Origin: Bimuria novae-zelandiae CBS 107.79
Taxonomy: Eukaryota > Ascomycota > Dothideomycetes > Pleosporales > Didymosphaeriaceae
NCBI GenBank assembly: GCA_010015655.1
Contig: ML976676.1
Location: forward strand, 690,344-754,343
Direction: 5' to 3'
Length of the DNA stretch: 64,000 nt
Part shown: one piece after another, positions 1 to 10,920 of the stretch
Layout of the letters: each line of letters opens with the position of its first letter
How positions within the stretch are numbered: position 1 is the stretch's first letter
Translations under genes and position numbers: made by a program
The notes under the pieces: generated by a model
The model's database searches: none
What the model saw: only the letters and a program-made list of their open reading frames with translations
What the model was told of the DNA's origin: nothing

Positions 1-90
1 AGGTCCAACGACACCAAACAGTGCGATAATGGCCAAGGCAGCTGCAACCCATGTTCTAATCATGGAGGCAAGATCGATCGGCTCAGCCAT
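1..90 (-). CDS. N-terminus of a membrane-anchored fungal hypothetical protein (partial)
   Basis: Read on the minus strand, an ATG at 88-90 opens 30 codons without a stop up to the window edge. The peptide begins MAEPIDLASMIRTW and continues with a hydrophobic stretch rich in Ala, Ile, Leu and Val that looks like a membrane segment or signal anchor. I see this N-terminal style in uncharacterised ascomycete proteins, but the rest of the gene is outside the window, so no function can be given. It lies downstream of, and in the same orientation as, the transposon-broken gene that ends at 596. Confidence 0.5.
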   Translation of the reverse strand, partial: MAEPIDLASMIRTWVAAALAIIALFGVVGP

Positions 91-595
91 GATTATTTCT
101 GAACCAAAGAGACGGGGGAGTAAAATGATTGATTCCTTTGTTGTAAACTCGTACGTTTAAGGAGAAGGGTGGCCCCACCGCAACTTATCGTGGGTTTGCT
201 CGCTAAATACCTGGTCATCCATATTGCGCCTTTATGCGGTCAGCTGCAGCTGAGCTGTTGCGATCTCGATTCCGATCACATCTAATTAGGCCAGTTAAGG
301 GATTAAACCGAGTTCAAACACATTTTCTGAAGCATCACCAGCACAAATGGACTCGTAGGGTGTCCGTTCACGAAACGTCGAAAGGAAAGTGCTTGAAGCC
401 CCGACCAGACCCTGCTTGGGGTCGTCATCTGTCTTTGAGTCCAATAACGAATCCCAATCGCACCCCGCGTCGAAGGTGAATGCATCTAGCAACGGATATC
501 GACTGATATGATTTCTGAATGCACTTGTGTAACCATTCGGAGTCCCCACTCTACATACATCTGAAAGATACCTCCATAGGCACTAGTAGAGAGAT
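91..595. other. Intergenic region
   Basis: About 500 bp between the stop of the broken minus-strand gene (596) and the start of the partial gene at 90. Short open frames are present on both strands but none resembles a known protein, so I annotate no gene. It should hold the promoter of the leftmost gene and the terminator of the broken gene. Confidence 0.5.
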
Positions 596-893
596 TTAAT
601 TAAAACCTTCTCCGTTCGACTTTCCTCTTTTCCTAACAGCTAGCGCAATCACGACCAGTCCTTGGGCCGACTTCGTCTGTGCACCCAACGCCTCGCCCAT
701 CCTCAGCGCCATCAAGGAAGGATCGAACTTGAGTCCAGTATTTTCTTCTGGGAGTATCCACTATATCTGTGCAACTTGTGTGTTGAACTCTTTGTCTAGT
801 TCGATTGCTTGGTCAATGATCCGAAGAAGCTCCGAATGTAAGCTGTTCTTGTCAGCAACCAAGAAGCCAATAGCCTCTTCAATCTCTGTCGCG

Positions 894-1021
894 CAGACTT
901 GTCAACAATCAAGCCAATCAAGCCGATCTAACCAAATTTAGTAACATCTTAACCTATGCGAGCTAGTGAATTACCATATTGGGTTAGACCGGCTTGATTG
1001 GCTTGATTGTTGACAAGTCTG
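894..1021. mobile_element. 128-bp hAT-like MITE with 40-bp terminal inverted repeats
   Basis: The arms 894-933 and 982-1021 are inverted copies, 39 of 40 positions matching, starting CAGACTTGTCAACAATCAAG. A 48-bp AT-rich loop separates them. The element is flanked by a perfect 8-bp direct repeat, CTGTCGCG, at 886-893 and 1022-1029. An 8-bp target-site duplication is the hallmark of hAT transposition, and the small size without coding capacity makes it a MITE. Removing the element plus one repeat (136 bp) puts the host exon back in frame, which supports recent insertion into coding DNA. No hAT transposase is visible in the window, so mobilisation would be in trans. Confidence 0.82.
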
Positions 1022-1055
1022 CTGTCGCGAACTTATTCATTCAGCTCCGAAGGTA

Positions 1056-2999
1056 AGTCGGGCACCCTAGTTTCCGACACCCCATAGTTTCCGACAGCCC
1101 CGCAACCTCGCCCCCCACCATGCACTACGACCGAATATTAACTTTAAATAACTTAATTCTTCGCTAATTTTAAAAATATTTTTTGCACTATTTTTGCTAC
1201 CTTTAAATAGCTAGATATATAGAAGAAGATGTCTAGAATACGCTTATAGACCTTAAATCTAGGGTTGCTTTAGCTACTATTACTACCTAATATAGGGTCC
1301 CACGTAACACTCTTCGCGGCCACTTTAATAGTGCCTAACCCTATTAGTACGCTTACGACGGTAAATAATAGCTTATAACTATTTAAGAAGAGCTTTTAGA
1401 GAAATAGATTCTTTAGTAAAAGGTCTTTAATTATACGCTAACGCACGCGCAAGTGCAGGCTATTATAATTACTATTTTTAAGTAATAAGGTAACTATAAG
1501 AACCTAGGGAAGAAGTGGACTAGTTACTTTATATAATGCTACCTAGCTATTAAGTTAAAGTTAGGTTACTAGACTAGCTAGGAACGCGTAAATAAGGCTA
1601 CTTTAGAAAATATTAGGCACTTGTTTAACCTGTACAAAACAGTAAGCTAGATTCCCCCCTAGCGCTGGTATAATACTAACGAGGGCGGTATTATAGAGGG
1701 CTAGGGCATTAATAGGCTTGTTATAGGCTCCTCGCAGGAGAGCCCGAACGCTATACTAGTTAAGATAATAAATGCCCGCACTTAGACCTCTATAGTAAAG
1801 TATATCTCTACGCTTAGCGTCGCTCTAGACCCCCTTATTATCTTTAAGGCTAAGAGTATCCAGGAGCAGTGGTTTAAGAAGGAGTTTTTAGCTTAGAACC
1901 TAGGCTAGCATGTTACCTTTTCGCAAAATAAATAGACGAGTAATAATATCACTGTTAAGTGGCTAGAAAAGGTGTTTTTGCTATAGACTAAGCCTAATAA
2001 TCCCTCTAAGGCACGGTTACTTATTGTTAACGGCTATAGTAGTTATACTTTAGACAAATTTATAACTATATATTACTTAAATAATGTCTACTTACTCTTT
2101 TTCCCTGCTTATACTTTATATCTACTCCAGCCTTTAGATTTAGGCTATTTCTTAAGTTTAAAGGCGGCGTATTAGCGCTTTATCGGCGAATATATAGCTT
2201 AGACAGATAAAACAAAGCTTAGGAAGGCCAAGTTTCTCGAATTTTATACAAAAGTATGTAAAATCGGCCTTTAAGAGTAGTGCATCTAATCTAGGTGGAA
2301 GGCAATAGGCTTATACCCTAAGAGCGTAAGGAAGCCCTTAGGTTCTCGCTAGGTAGTAGTGCGTAAACGGCTGTTAACACCACCCCCTTCTACTATAGAT
2401 ATTAGGACGCCAAAACGTGGCAGCGATGTTATAAAGCTATTTTCTAAAAAGAACTTCTTACTAACTATATAATAATGCGTTCGGCTTACTGCCACAGCGT
2501 TTAACCGTACCTTAATAATAGTTACTATGCAAGACCGTGAGATTACTTCCTTACGTAAGCAGGTGGAGCAAGCTAACCTACTAAAATACTATAAAGTCGT
2601 AACTAATCTAAATAATCTCTTTATAAGTCTTGTAGAAGTTCTCTCTTAAACTAATTAAAAGCCTACTTAACGTGTTCGTAAGGTGAGAAGCGTAGAGCAA
2701 GGGGTTATTATTATAAAGAAAGAAAGTAGCTTTAAGAAGGAAGTAAAGTAATTATTAGTGTAACGTTTAGCACGGAATTAATAACTAACACGATAGTATC
2801 TTAATTATGATTTAAGTGTAGATAAAGAAAGCGATTAAAATCCTTTAAATACAATTTTTTTAATGCTTTTTTAAAATTATTTGATGAAGCTATGAGCACA
2901 TTCGCAACGTAGAGTGGTGGCAGCGGCGAAATTTGGCGGGGTGTCGGAAAATGGGGGGTGTCGGAAAATGGGGGGTGTCGGAAACTAGGGTGCCCGACT
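1056..2999 (+). mobile_element. Fot1/pogo-type Tc1-mariner DNA transposon, RIP-degraded
   Basis: This 1944-bp element is bounded by perfect 28-bp inverted repeats (1056-1083 and 2972-2999, AGTCGGGCACCCTAGTTTCC...) and a TA duplication (1054-1055, 3000-3001). The plus-strand interior reads as a pogo/Fot1 transposase with stop codons. An N-terminal helix-turn-helix reads YRVPRNTLRGH near 1290-1320. The DDE catalytic core near 2020-2170 retains LLIVNGYSSYT and LQPLDLGYF, matching the family pattern DGH.SH...LQPLD.G. Most stops are TAG or TAA where Gln or Trp is expected, as RIP would leave. The element has no intact reading frame. It sits in the 3' exon of the broken minus-strand gene, 26 bp from the MITE's right-hand duplication. 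Confidence 0.88.
2938..2999. repeat. Subterminal tandem repeats of the Fot1-like element
   Basis: The right end carries three consecutive copies of a GGGGTGTCGGAAA-type unit, the last inside the inverted repeat. The left end (about 1070-1105) has two copies in inverse orientation (TTTCCGACA.CCCC). These repeats look like reiterated transposase-binding sites, and they kept their G and C bases although the interior is strongly TpA-shifted. Confidence 0.7.
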
Positions 3000-3152
3000 T
3001 ACTCATTCGCCTTCGAGTTTGGGTCCGTATCTACTGAGCTGAGCACGAGTCCGATGGTGGATGCTTTCCATGTTTGGAATTTCTTGGAGGCTTCGAGTGA
3101 TCTCGTGTTCTCCAAGTCGTGCTTCTCATTGCCATGATCTTCTCTATTGTCG

Positions 3153-3183
3153 TTTCGTAAATTCCCGCTCACCATGTGACCTG
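3153..3183 (+). repeat. Left terminal inverted repeat of the Tc1/mariner-like element
   Basis: Thirty-one bases (TTTCGTAAATTCCCGCTCAC...) that are the exact reverse complement of 13888-13918. Similarity continues inward with gaps to about 3221, sharing GTTAG.TAATC and CGTCATTTGA. The arm retains CA and TG dinucleotides, which are rare in the RIP-degraded interior. Confidence 0.9.
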
Positions 3184-3299
3184 CCCCACATGTTAGTAAT
3201 CAATTCTCGTACGTCATTTGAAACACGGATTTACTAGCTAAATATCAACCTTTTGATGCATTTAAAGAATCTATAAGTACTTTATAGGGTCGCTGAATA

Positions 3300-4290
3300 A
3301 AGCTAGGTTGCCACTAATAGTATTATAGGCTATAATTAATTATCTTAAGGACAACGTTAGCGTTATAAAAATCTAGGGAGATACTAAAGTAGCCTACTTA
3401 ATAATTAGGAGGATTTGACTTAGCCTAGAGTACTAGGGGCAGCCTTACCCGCCAGCCTGCGTACGGCGGGGGCGGCCGCCGTTGCTACTGCAGTACCATC
3501 GCGAGAAGCTCAAAGAGTTGCTGTAGGGCCGGCCAAATACCTACCTAGATGAAATGCAGGCTTTCTTATATAATGATTATAACGTAAAAGCCTTATAAAT
3601 AACTATCTGGGAGACCCTCGCCAGCATAAGGTGGAGTTAAAAAGTAGTAACTAAAGTAGTAGCTAAGCGTAACGTAGTCCTCTATTAAGCGTTTTAAGCT
3701 CGCTGCTAGCTAGCGTATAAGGCGGAGTAGGTAATAGTACTTAATAAAAGCGCTTGCAACGAGCGTATAAGTAATTATAAGTATACTTAGTTAAAGGTAA
3801 ATATGCTAGTTTAAGTATTATACTTAGCGTAAAGGTTAGAGAGGTGGAGCTTACTACTAGCTATAAACGTTAATAGGTATTTTAATTACCTTATCTATTA
3901 GGGAGCAATTATAGTAAAGCTAATAAAGGAGTTTATAGTTAGTAAAGTGCTACTATATTACACGCCGTACCTAGGGCCACGCTTAGTAATTATAATAGAT
4001 AACGCTTCTATTTATTAATTAGCTAAAATTTAACAGCTTTATTTAGACGCTAGAGTAGTACTTAAGTACCTATTACTGTACTTACCTAATATAAATCTAA
4101 TCGAGCAGAGCTTTAAGGCGTTAAAGTTATAGATATAAAAGAACCTCTAGCGGGCGCCTATCTTTTAAGATTTCTTGTATTTTTTAGAGTTAGGCGTGTA
4201 GGAGGTTTGCTATAACAACGTACAGGCGAGAAAGTACTTTAGCCACTTAGGCTAGCAGGTATAAGGTGTATAAGAGATAGAGAGCTTAAG
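3300..4290 (+). pseudogene. Tc1/mariner (DDE_3) transposase remnant
   Basis: Plus-strand translation in shifting frames shows the order expected of fungal Tc1/IS630 transposases. A GRP-type basic segment and YLDEMQAFLYNDY occur near 3480-3580. A central block around 3720-3960 follows. The second catalytic Asp region VIIIDNASIY is near 3990-4020. VVLKYLLLYLPNINLIEQSF, near 4060-4115, matches the family's YLPPYSPDLNPIE block with the third acidic residue. TAG and TAA stops interrupt all frames. Nucleotides 3430-3620 are strikingly GC-rich compared with the surroundings, so RIP hit this gene unevenly. The protein would cut and paste its own element at TA sites if intact; this copy is dead. Confidence 0.8.
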
Positions 4291-4679
4291 CAATTAACGC
4301 GTTATTATTAAGTATAGATATTATTAAGTATTATAATAGTAGCCTATATAGACTTAGTATTTACTAGCGTTAAGTTGTTTACATCGTAATTTTATATAAT
4401 TCTGTTAATAAGTTAATTTAATATACGTATACTTAGGTAATAACTTCCTTAAAATTAACTTTTATAGGCTAGAATTAGTAAAATAAAGAACGTAAATTTC
4501 TTAATAAAAGTACTTACGACGCGCCCTATATCTAGGAGCGATTAATAATATAACTAAAGCGTAAAGTATAAGTAACTATAAAATTAACGTTAGCAACCTA
4601 GCCTTAAGCTTTAGTAATTTCTTATATTTACTATATAAATAAGCTCTCTTCGCCCTTGTCCTTGTCCTTTCGCTCCTCT

Positions 4680-4708
4680 CGCTCCTTACGCTCCTTACGC
4701 TCCTTACG
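4680..4708. repeat. 9-bp tandem repeat (GCTCCTTAC x3)
   Basis: Three tandem copies of GCTCCTTAC. On the minus strand they encode the Lys-Glu-Arg repeats of the companion protein's charged C-terminal helix. A preceding CCTTGTCCTTGTC stretch extends the charged tail. Confidence 0.75.
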
Positions 4709-5541
4709 CTTTATATGCTCTTTCTCCTTCTTTATATTCTTTAGGTACTAAGCTTTTTGCTCTAGAGTTAGACCTTTAAATCTACGCTGCTAGTAGATGG
4801 TATATACTTAAAGTTTAAGTAGTAAAGGTAGTAGTAGCTCTTACACCTTTTGCTATAAGATATATAGCATGCTGGCCTTTAAGGGATCTATAAGCATATT
4901 AAGGTTAATTTTATTATCCTTAACTATAGTAAAGACTTTTCTTACATCTTTGCGATCTTTGTGTGGACCCTCGTTAAGCCACTACTATAGGAAAAGTAGT
5001 GTTATATAATAGAGCTCCTTTACGTTACTATAAGTTAATAGATTCTACGTTAAAACTAGTAAGTTATCTAGTAGGCGATTAGGCTCTCGCTACTAGGTAA
5101 GTAATTATTAAGATAGCTAACTTTATACTAATTAACTTACTATAGACGTAATTAGTAATTTAAACATGTCTTTTATTATAGGCTCGCTGTTAGAGTTGCT
5201 CCTCCGCTGTCGCCTAGCCTGCTCACGAGACCTCGCTATTATTAACCGAACGTTGTCTGACGGCGCTGCAACTGTACACCTTTGCAGCGACACCTCGCGG
5301 GCCTATATGGCGACTATATTGCCCTCGACGGGCATATGATCGGAGAACCGCACCACCAACGATTCAGTACACTAAAAGTAGCACACATGGGCGTAGTTCG
5401 AGCACATGGTGTCCTGGCACCTCCACGCGTCCCGTATTTAAATGGCTAGCCTATTACCTATCTAGTTAATCGCTATAACGTCTGGCAGCTTAGCGAGTTA
5501 GTAATTAGTAGTAGTAAGTTATACTTAAAAGCCTTACGGGC

Positions 5542-5702
5542 TGTAATAGGCTACGCCTAGTTGTTGCCTCGGATCCTTAACCCTTGGTTATGCGAACCCT
5601 AGATATATAAGTTCGATGCCTAAAGCTTAACTTTAGACTTTTTATTAAATTTATAAGTATTCTTCTAGCACCTTTAGCTCCTTAAGCACCTAGCCCTTTA
5701 TA
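5542..5702 (+). repeat. 5' LTR of the nested Gypsy element
   Basis: 161 bp, colinear with 12878-13038. The outer half (near 5542-5600) keeps G residues that are A in the other LTR. The inner half (5625-5702) carries T where the other copy has C. The terminal CA is mutated to TA. Confidence 0.9.
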
Positions 5703-5759
5703 TTAAATTTAATTACTTCTACCTATCGCGGGATAAGTAGATTTTAAATATAATTATAG

Positions 5760-7270
5760 ACTAAAGCTATAAAGTAGCACATGAAGTTAAAACATTTACG
5801 TAGATAGATACTATAAAGGTAACGCCTAGATCTATAAAGAGATAGAACCCTCCCTAGTAAGTAATTAAGAAGGAGTCCTAATAGACACTTAACGCTAGCA
5901 AGACTATCTTTACTAAATAAAAAAGTTATAGAAATAAGAATAAGACCTTTTACTAAAGGTTTATATTTTAGCGTAAACGATTATGCGCAGTAAGCTATTA
6001 GCTTATAAAAGAGTAATAGCTAGAAAAATAAAAGGATAGCCTCCTTGTTTATAACTAAACTTTAGGTATTAGGAGTCGATAAGAACGAAATATAATAATT
6101 CTTAAGTAAGGTTAAAGTACTTATTAACCTCTAAAATACTTTTTAGACTCCGCCGTAAGGAGCAAGAGGACTAACTAAAGAAATAGTAAAGGAGCGCTAA
6201 AAACCCCTAACGATATAATAATACTTTTAAGAAATAAGAGGTATAAATTAGCTATTAAAAGTAGACTAATAGATAGAGCTACTAAAGAGATTAATAGTAG
6301 AGCTCGTCTCGAACTAAGGAAGAAGCTGCTACCCTAAGATTTTTAACTTAGCCTACTTTAATAGTAAATAACAGGATTATTATCGCTTTAGGATAGTAAT
6401 GTAATATAAGCTCTTAGAGAATAGGGACTGCCTCGGAAATATACCTAAATATATTATTAGTTAATTAACAGGACGTGCAGCAATGGTAGGAATTATATAC
6501 TTAGACTACTACCTAGGGTACACTAAAGCTAACCTCTAAAAGCTACTAGACTATAACTTTTATAACTACCTAGCGGAAGAAATCGCGCGTAACTACTTAC
6601 TTATAATATAATAAGGGAACTAGAAGCTTCGTGACTTTAACTTTAACTTTAATAACTATACTATAGAAGCCAAGGAGCATAGTTAGGAGATTCTAAAAAA
6701 CCTATATCTTTAGAGCCTCCGCGAGGACTTACGGGACTAAATAGTTATAGTAGATATAAATAATAATTAGGATCTATAAGGGGTCTAAAAGAGGGTTAAC
6801 AAGGTTAAAGAAAACCTCTTTTAAAATATATTATAACTACTAAAGTTTTCTGCTAAGAACGGGGCGCTAGACGAAATAGATTAAGAACCTATCTAAGCTA
6901 ACCCTAGAAGGATATCTAGCTAACAAAGCCAAGATAGAAGACACTAAGTAATAAATAGAGCTATAGGACACAGGTCTAGCAATACTTAAAAATAAGCCAC
7001 GTAGATGTCGCGCGAGGTAATAGAAACCCGTAAGAAGAATAGTTTCTATTTTTATTATAAAGATACGGGACATTGCATAAAGTAGTGTAAACTTTTACTT
7101 ATAATAAAGCTAGCACAAGTTCGCGCCGCTGCACCTACTACTAAAGGATCCTTTAATAAAGAGTTTAATATAGCCTTTACTAATTTAGAAAACTAGGTCC
7201 TTTTAGCAATAGTTACCGCTAGAAAGCAAAAGTAGGAAAAGGGTAAAAAATAAGTTTTAATAACTTTTAA
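5760..7270 (+). pseudogene. Gypsy gag remnant with degraded zinc knuckle
   Basis: Between the 5' LTR and the protease the plus strand has a long Lys-rich region with many stops. Near 7030-7095 it reads FYFYYKDTGHCIK followed by a stop and CKLLL. This is the CX2CX4HX4C zinc knuckle of a Gag nucleocapsid with both first cysteines turned into tyrosines, a change expected from G-to-A mutation. The gene would make the capsid protein; here it cannot be translated. Confidence 0.65.
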
Positions 7271-7299
7271 AGGCTATAGCTAGACTTAACACTAGTAAT

Positions 7300-10200
7300 A
7301 GTACACTTACTTATTAATGACATTATATTTACATTAATAATAATTAATTTAGGTTATTTAACCTTTAAATTTATATTAGAAAAACTTATAATAAAAGCCT
7401 ACCTACAGCGCAAGAACCTACCCTATCTATAGGAGGTTATTAGTATTAGAGGCATGCGACTCTTCGTACGCGAAGTAGTCTAATTAGAAGTAGATATTAA
7501 TAGTTATATAGAATTAATATAGCTATACGTCTTACCTAACGACGGGTCGTACGACCTAATCCTTGGCCTGACCTAGATAAAGAAGAATGGGGTTAAACTG
7601 GCCCTGGCGAAGAAATTAATTTAGATTAGAAGTTTAGGCACCTGCATTCGTGACTAAAAAGGTAAGAAACTATTAATAAAGCCCTAAGGGGTATTAGCCA
7701 CAGCCTTTATAGCTTTAGATTAGCGTAATTAATGCCTGGGAAACGGGGCTAAGGTGTTTTTTATATTAATAAAGGATATATAGAAGGCGTTAACCCGCAA
7801 GCTAAAGGTAAACCTATAAAAGTTACTACTTAAAGCTTTTAAGGACTTATGGCGTATCTTTTATAAGGAATAAGCTAACAAGCTCCCCCTACACTATAGA
7901 CCTAGAGTAGATCTTTTTATCCCTCTTGTGGAAAAAGATAGCAAGATCCCAGATATCCCCTATAGCCTTCTATTTAATATGTATCGCGAAGAGTTGCTTA
8001 TCCTTTAGAAAGAGGTTACTAAATACTTAAATAAAGGCTTTATTTAAGTAAGTAAGTCTAGCGCCGCTGCCCTAGTATTATTTACTAAGAAACCTAGCGG
8101 AGGACTACGCTTTTATATTAATTATTAAGCCCTAAATACTATCTTAAAGAAGGACTAGTACCTTTTACTATTAATTAGTAAGACCCTTTAGCTCCACGCG
8201 AAGGCTAAATAGTTTAGTAAACTTAATATAATTTAAGCCTTCTATAAGCTTTAGATAGCGAAAGGCAAGGAATAAAAGACGGCGTTTAGAACCTAATTTA
8301 GTCTTTATAAGTAGCTAGTAGTTCCTTTTAGCCTAGCTAACGCGCTAAGTACATTTTAGTAGTATATTAACTAGGTACTAAGGGAGCACCTTAATAACTA
8401 CTGCTTAGCGTATATAAATAACGTTTTTATCTTCTTTAGTAGCAGCTAAAAAGACCACGAAAAGAAAGTATATACTATAATTTAGAAGTTAGGGGCCGCA
8501 GGCCTGCACTTAGATATTAAGAAATTTAAGTTTTACGTTAAAAAGACTAAGTACCTTAGATTTATTGTAGAAGTTAATAAGGGCGTAAGTATAGACCTAG
8601 ATAAAGTCTAAGTAATTTAAGAATAGGAGCTACTAACTTTAGTAAAGGGAGTCTAGAGCTTTATAAGTTTTACAAACTTTTATTAAAGATTTATATAAGA
8701 CTTCTCTAGTATAGTAAGCCCCCTTACAAAGTTTACTAGTAAAGGAGTAGAATTTGTCTAGGGATAAGAGTAGTAGCACGTATTTAACTTCCTAAAGACG
8801 GCGTTCTATACAGACTCCGCGCTAGCCCACTTTAACCCTAAATAAGAATTAGTACTAGAAGTAGACGCCTTTAGCTAGTTAATTAGTGGATACTTCTCTT
8901 AGTACGATAATAACAGGATTCTACGCCTAGTAGCTTACTTCTTAGCGAAGAATAGCCTGGTAAAATATAACTACGCTATCTATAATAAAGAGATACTTAT
9001 AGTTATTAAATGCGTAAATAAATAAGACTATATGTATTAAGTAGTAAAGCACCTTATGGTCTATACTAATTATAAAAACCTCACGTATTTTGCTACCAAA
9101 CAAAGGTTGGATGAACGACACGTTTAGTAGATAGATATACTTAGCTATATTAATATAACGTTTGTATATACACTAGGGTTAGTAAACTCTAGGGCGAACG
9201 CCTTCTCCTAGAGGGACTAAGACCTACTAAAGAATAATAGAAATAATAGATTAAAGTTAAGGCACTTTACGCTTCTTTAGGAGACTACTAAGAGAAATAG
9301 CTTAAAATCTTTTATCCTTTAAACACCTACTACTATAGAGGAACCTAACTATACTAAAATAGACAAGGACCTAGTGCTCGCTTACCTAACACGCCCTAGA
9401 CTACCTATATTAACCCTTTAAGGAGGCGATAGCCCTGCTAAGCGACGTAAACTAGACTTTAACACTATATAGTAAGAGGTAAAACGCGATAAAAATAGTG
9501 CGTATAGTAAAATAAAGGCCTGTATTAAGAACAGGCTTAGGAAGTTCAAACCTAGGTAGAAGTTATTTATTAGTATCTTAGAATATAGTATAGATAACTA
9601 AGGGTACCTACGCTATAGGTTAAGATAATAAGTACTAAAATTAGAACCTTTATAGATAAAGCTAATAGCGGTCGCGTATAGTTCCTTAGCTTTAAGATAC
9701 TTAGGACGAGAAAATACTTATAAGATCTTTACTTAAGACTACTTCTTTCTAGGGATGTCTAACTAAGTAAGGTAGTATATTAAGAACTATAATGTCTGTA
9801 AAAGAACTAAACTATAAAGAGAAGTAAAATAGGGCCTACTAAAGCTTTTACTACTACCTAAATTAGGATAGAAGGATATTATAATAGACTTTATTACTAC
9901 TTTACCCGAGAGCGATGGCTGCACGAATATTATAATAATTATAGATAAACTTAGTAAGGACCCTAAGTTTATTAGTCTCTTAAATCTTAATATACCTATA
10001 GTTATAACAGCGTTTCTTTAATACTAGGTAGCAGACTACTTCTTCCCCTCCTCTATTATATCGGACCGCGGGGGACAATTCGTGAGTGAATTTTAGACTA
10101 CACTCTATAAATAAGTAGGTATTAACTAAAGACTGTCTATAGCAAAGCACCTGGAGACGGACAGGTAGATAGAATAAATAAACTCTGTCCTTAAAGCCTA

Positions 10201-10920
10201 CCTCCAGGCGTACTATAACTAGTAATAGGATAATTAGATAAAGTGGCTTCCTATAGCCTAGATAGCTATTAAAGGGCGAGAAGCTATATTAACGGGAGTT
10301 AGCTTATTTTTCCTATCTTACGGCTGGAATATTAAACTAGTTAAGAACTTTAGGGCATAGAGATTAGCCTTAGAGCTTAGAACTAACGTAAAAAAGGCTA
10401 TAAAGGTAATAATAAAGAAGTTTAAGGAGGTTTTTAACTTCGCCTAGGTAAAAATAGTAATAGCCTAATAAGAATAAGAGCGCCTAGCGAACTATTAACG
10501 TAAGAACGCTTTAATCTTAAAGGAAGAAGATAAGGTATAGGTAAAGTATAAGAACTACCTCTAAAACTAATATTTAAATAAGAAGCTCGACTAGAAGTAA
10601 AGAAAGTTTACTATAAAAAAGGTAATAAATTTTTACGTAGTAGAACTAGACGTCCCGCCAAACATGTACTTAAGGTTCTACGTAGACAGGCTAAAGTTGG
10701 CCTTGTTAAACCCTCTCCTTAGCTAAACCACTAATAACGCCTAGCCCGAAGCAATTATAATAGAAGAGGGAGAAGAAGAGTATAGTATAGTTAATATATA
10801 TAAAGAACGCTAGTCCCGTAGAGGTAAAAGGGTAGAATACCTAGTATAGTAGGAAAACTACTCTTAAAAAATTAAGAATCTTGTAGGAACCTTAACTAAG
10901 CTACTACGTTAAACTATTAA
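7300..10920 (+). pseudogene. Gypsy pol remnant: protease, RT, RNase H, integrase, chromodomain
   Basis: Protease-like sequence lies about 7300-7700. Reverse transcriptase lies about 7900-8600, with blocks SSAAALVLFTKKPSGGLRF and AYINNVFIF, the latter the position of the YxDD catalytic box (second Asp changed to Asn). RNase H lies about 8860-9230 (LEVDAFS, NSRANAFS). The integrase runs from about 9700 to 10500, with a zinc-binding NVCKRTK segment, IIIDFITTLPESDG and SIISDRGGQF as catalytic Asp blocks. A chromodomain (KERQSRRGKRVEYLV near 10800-10850) closes the polyprotein, which in chromoviruses guides integration to heterochromatin. Stops occur every few dozen codons. Confidence 0.85.

Noticed and set aside
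4670..4710. CRISPR-like short repeats
   Set aside because: They are contiguous 9-bp units without spacers in a fungal transposon; they encode charged residues.
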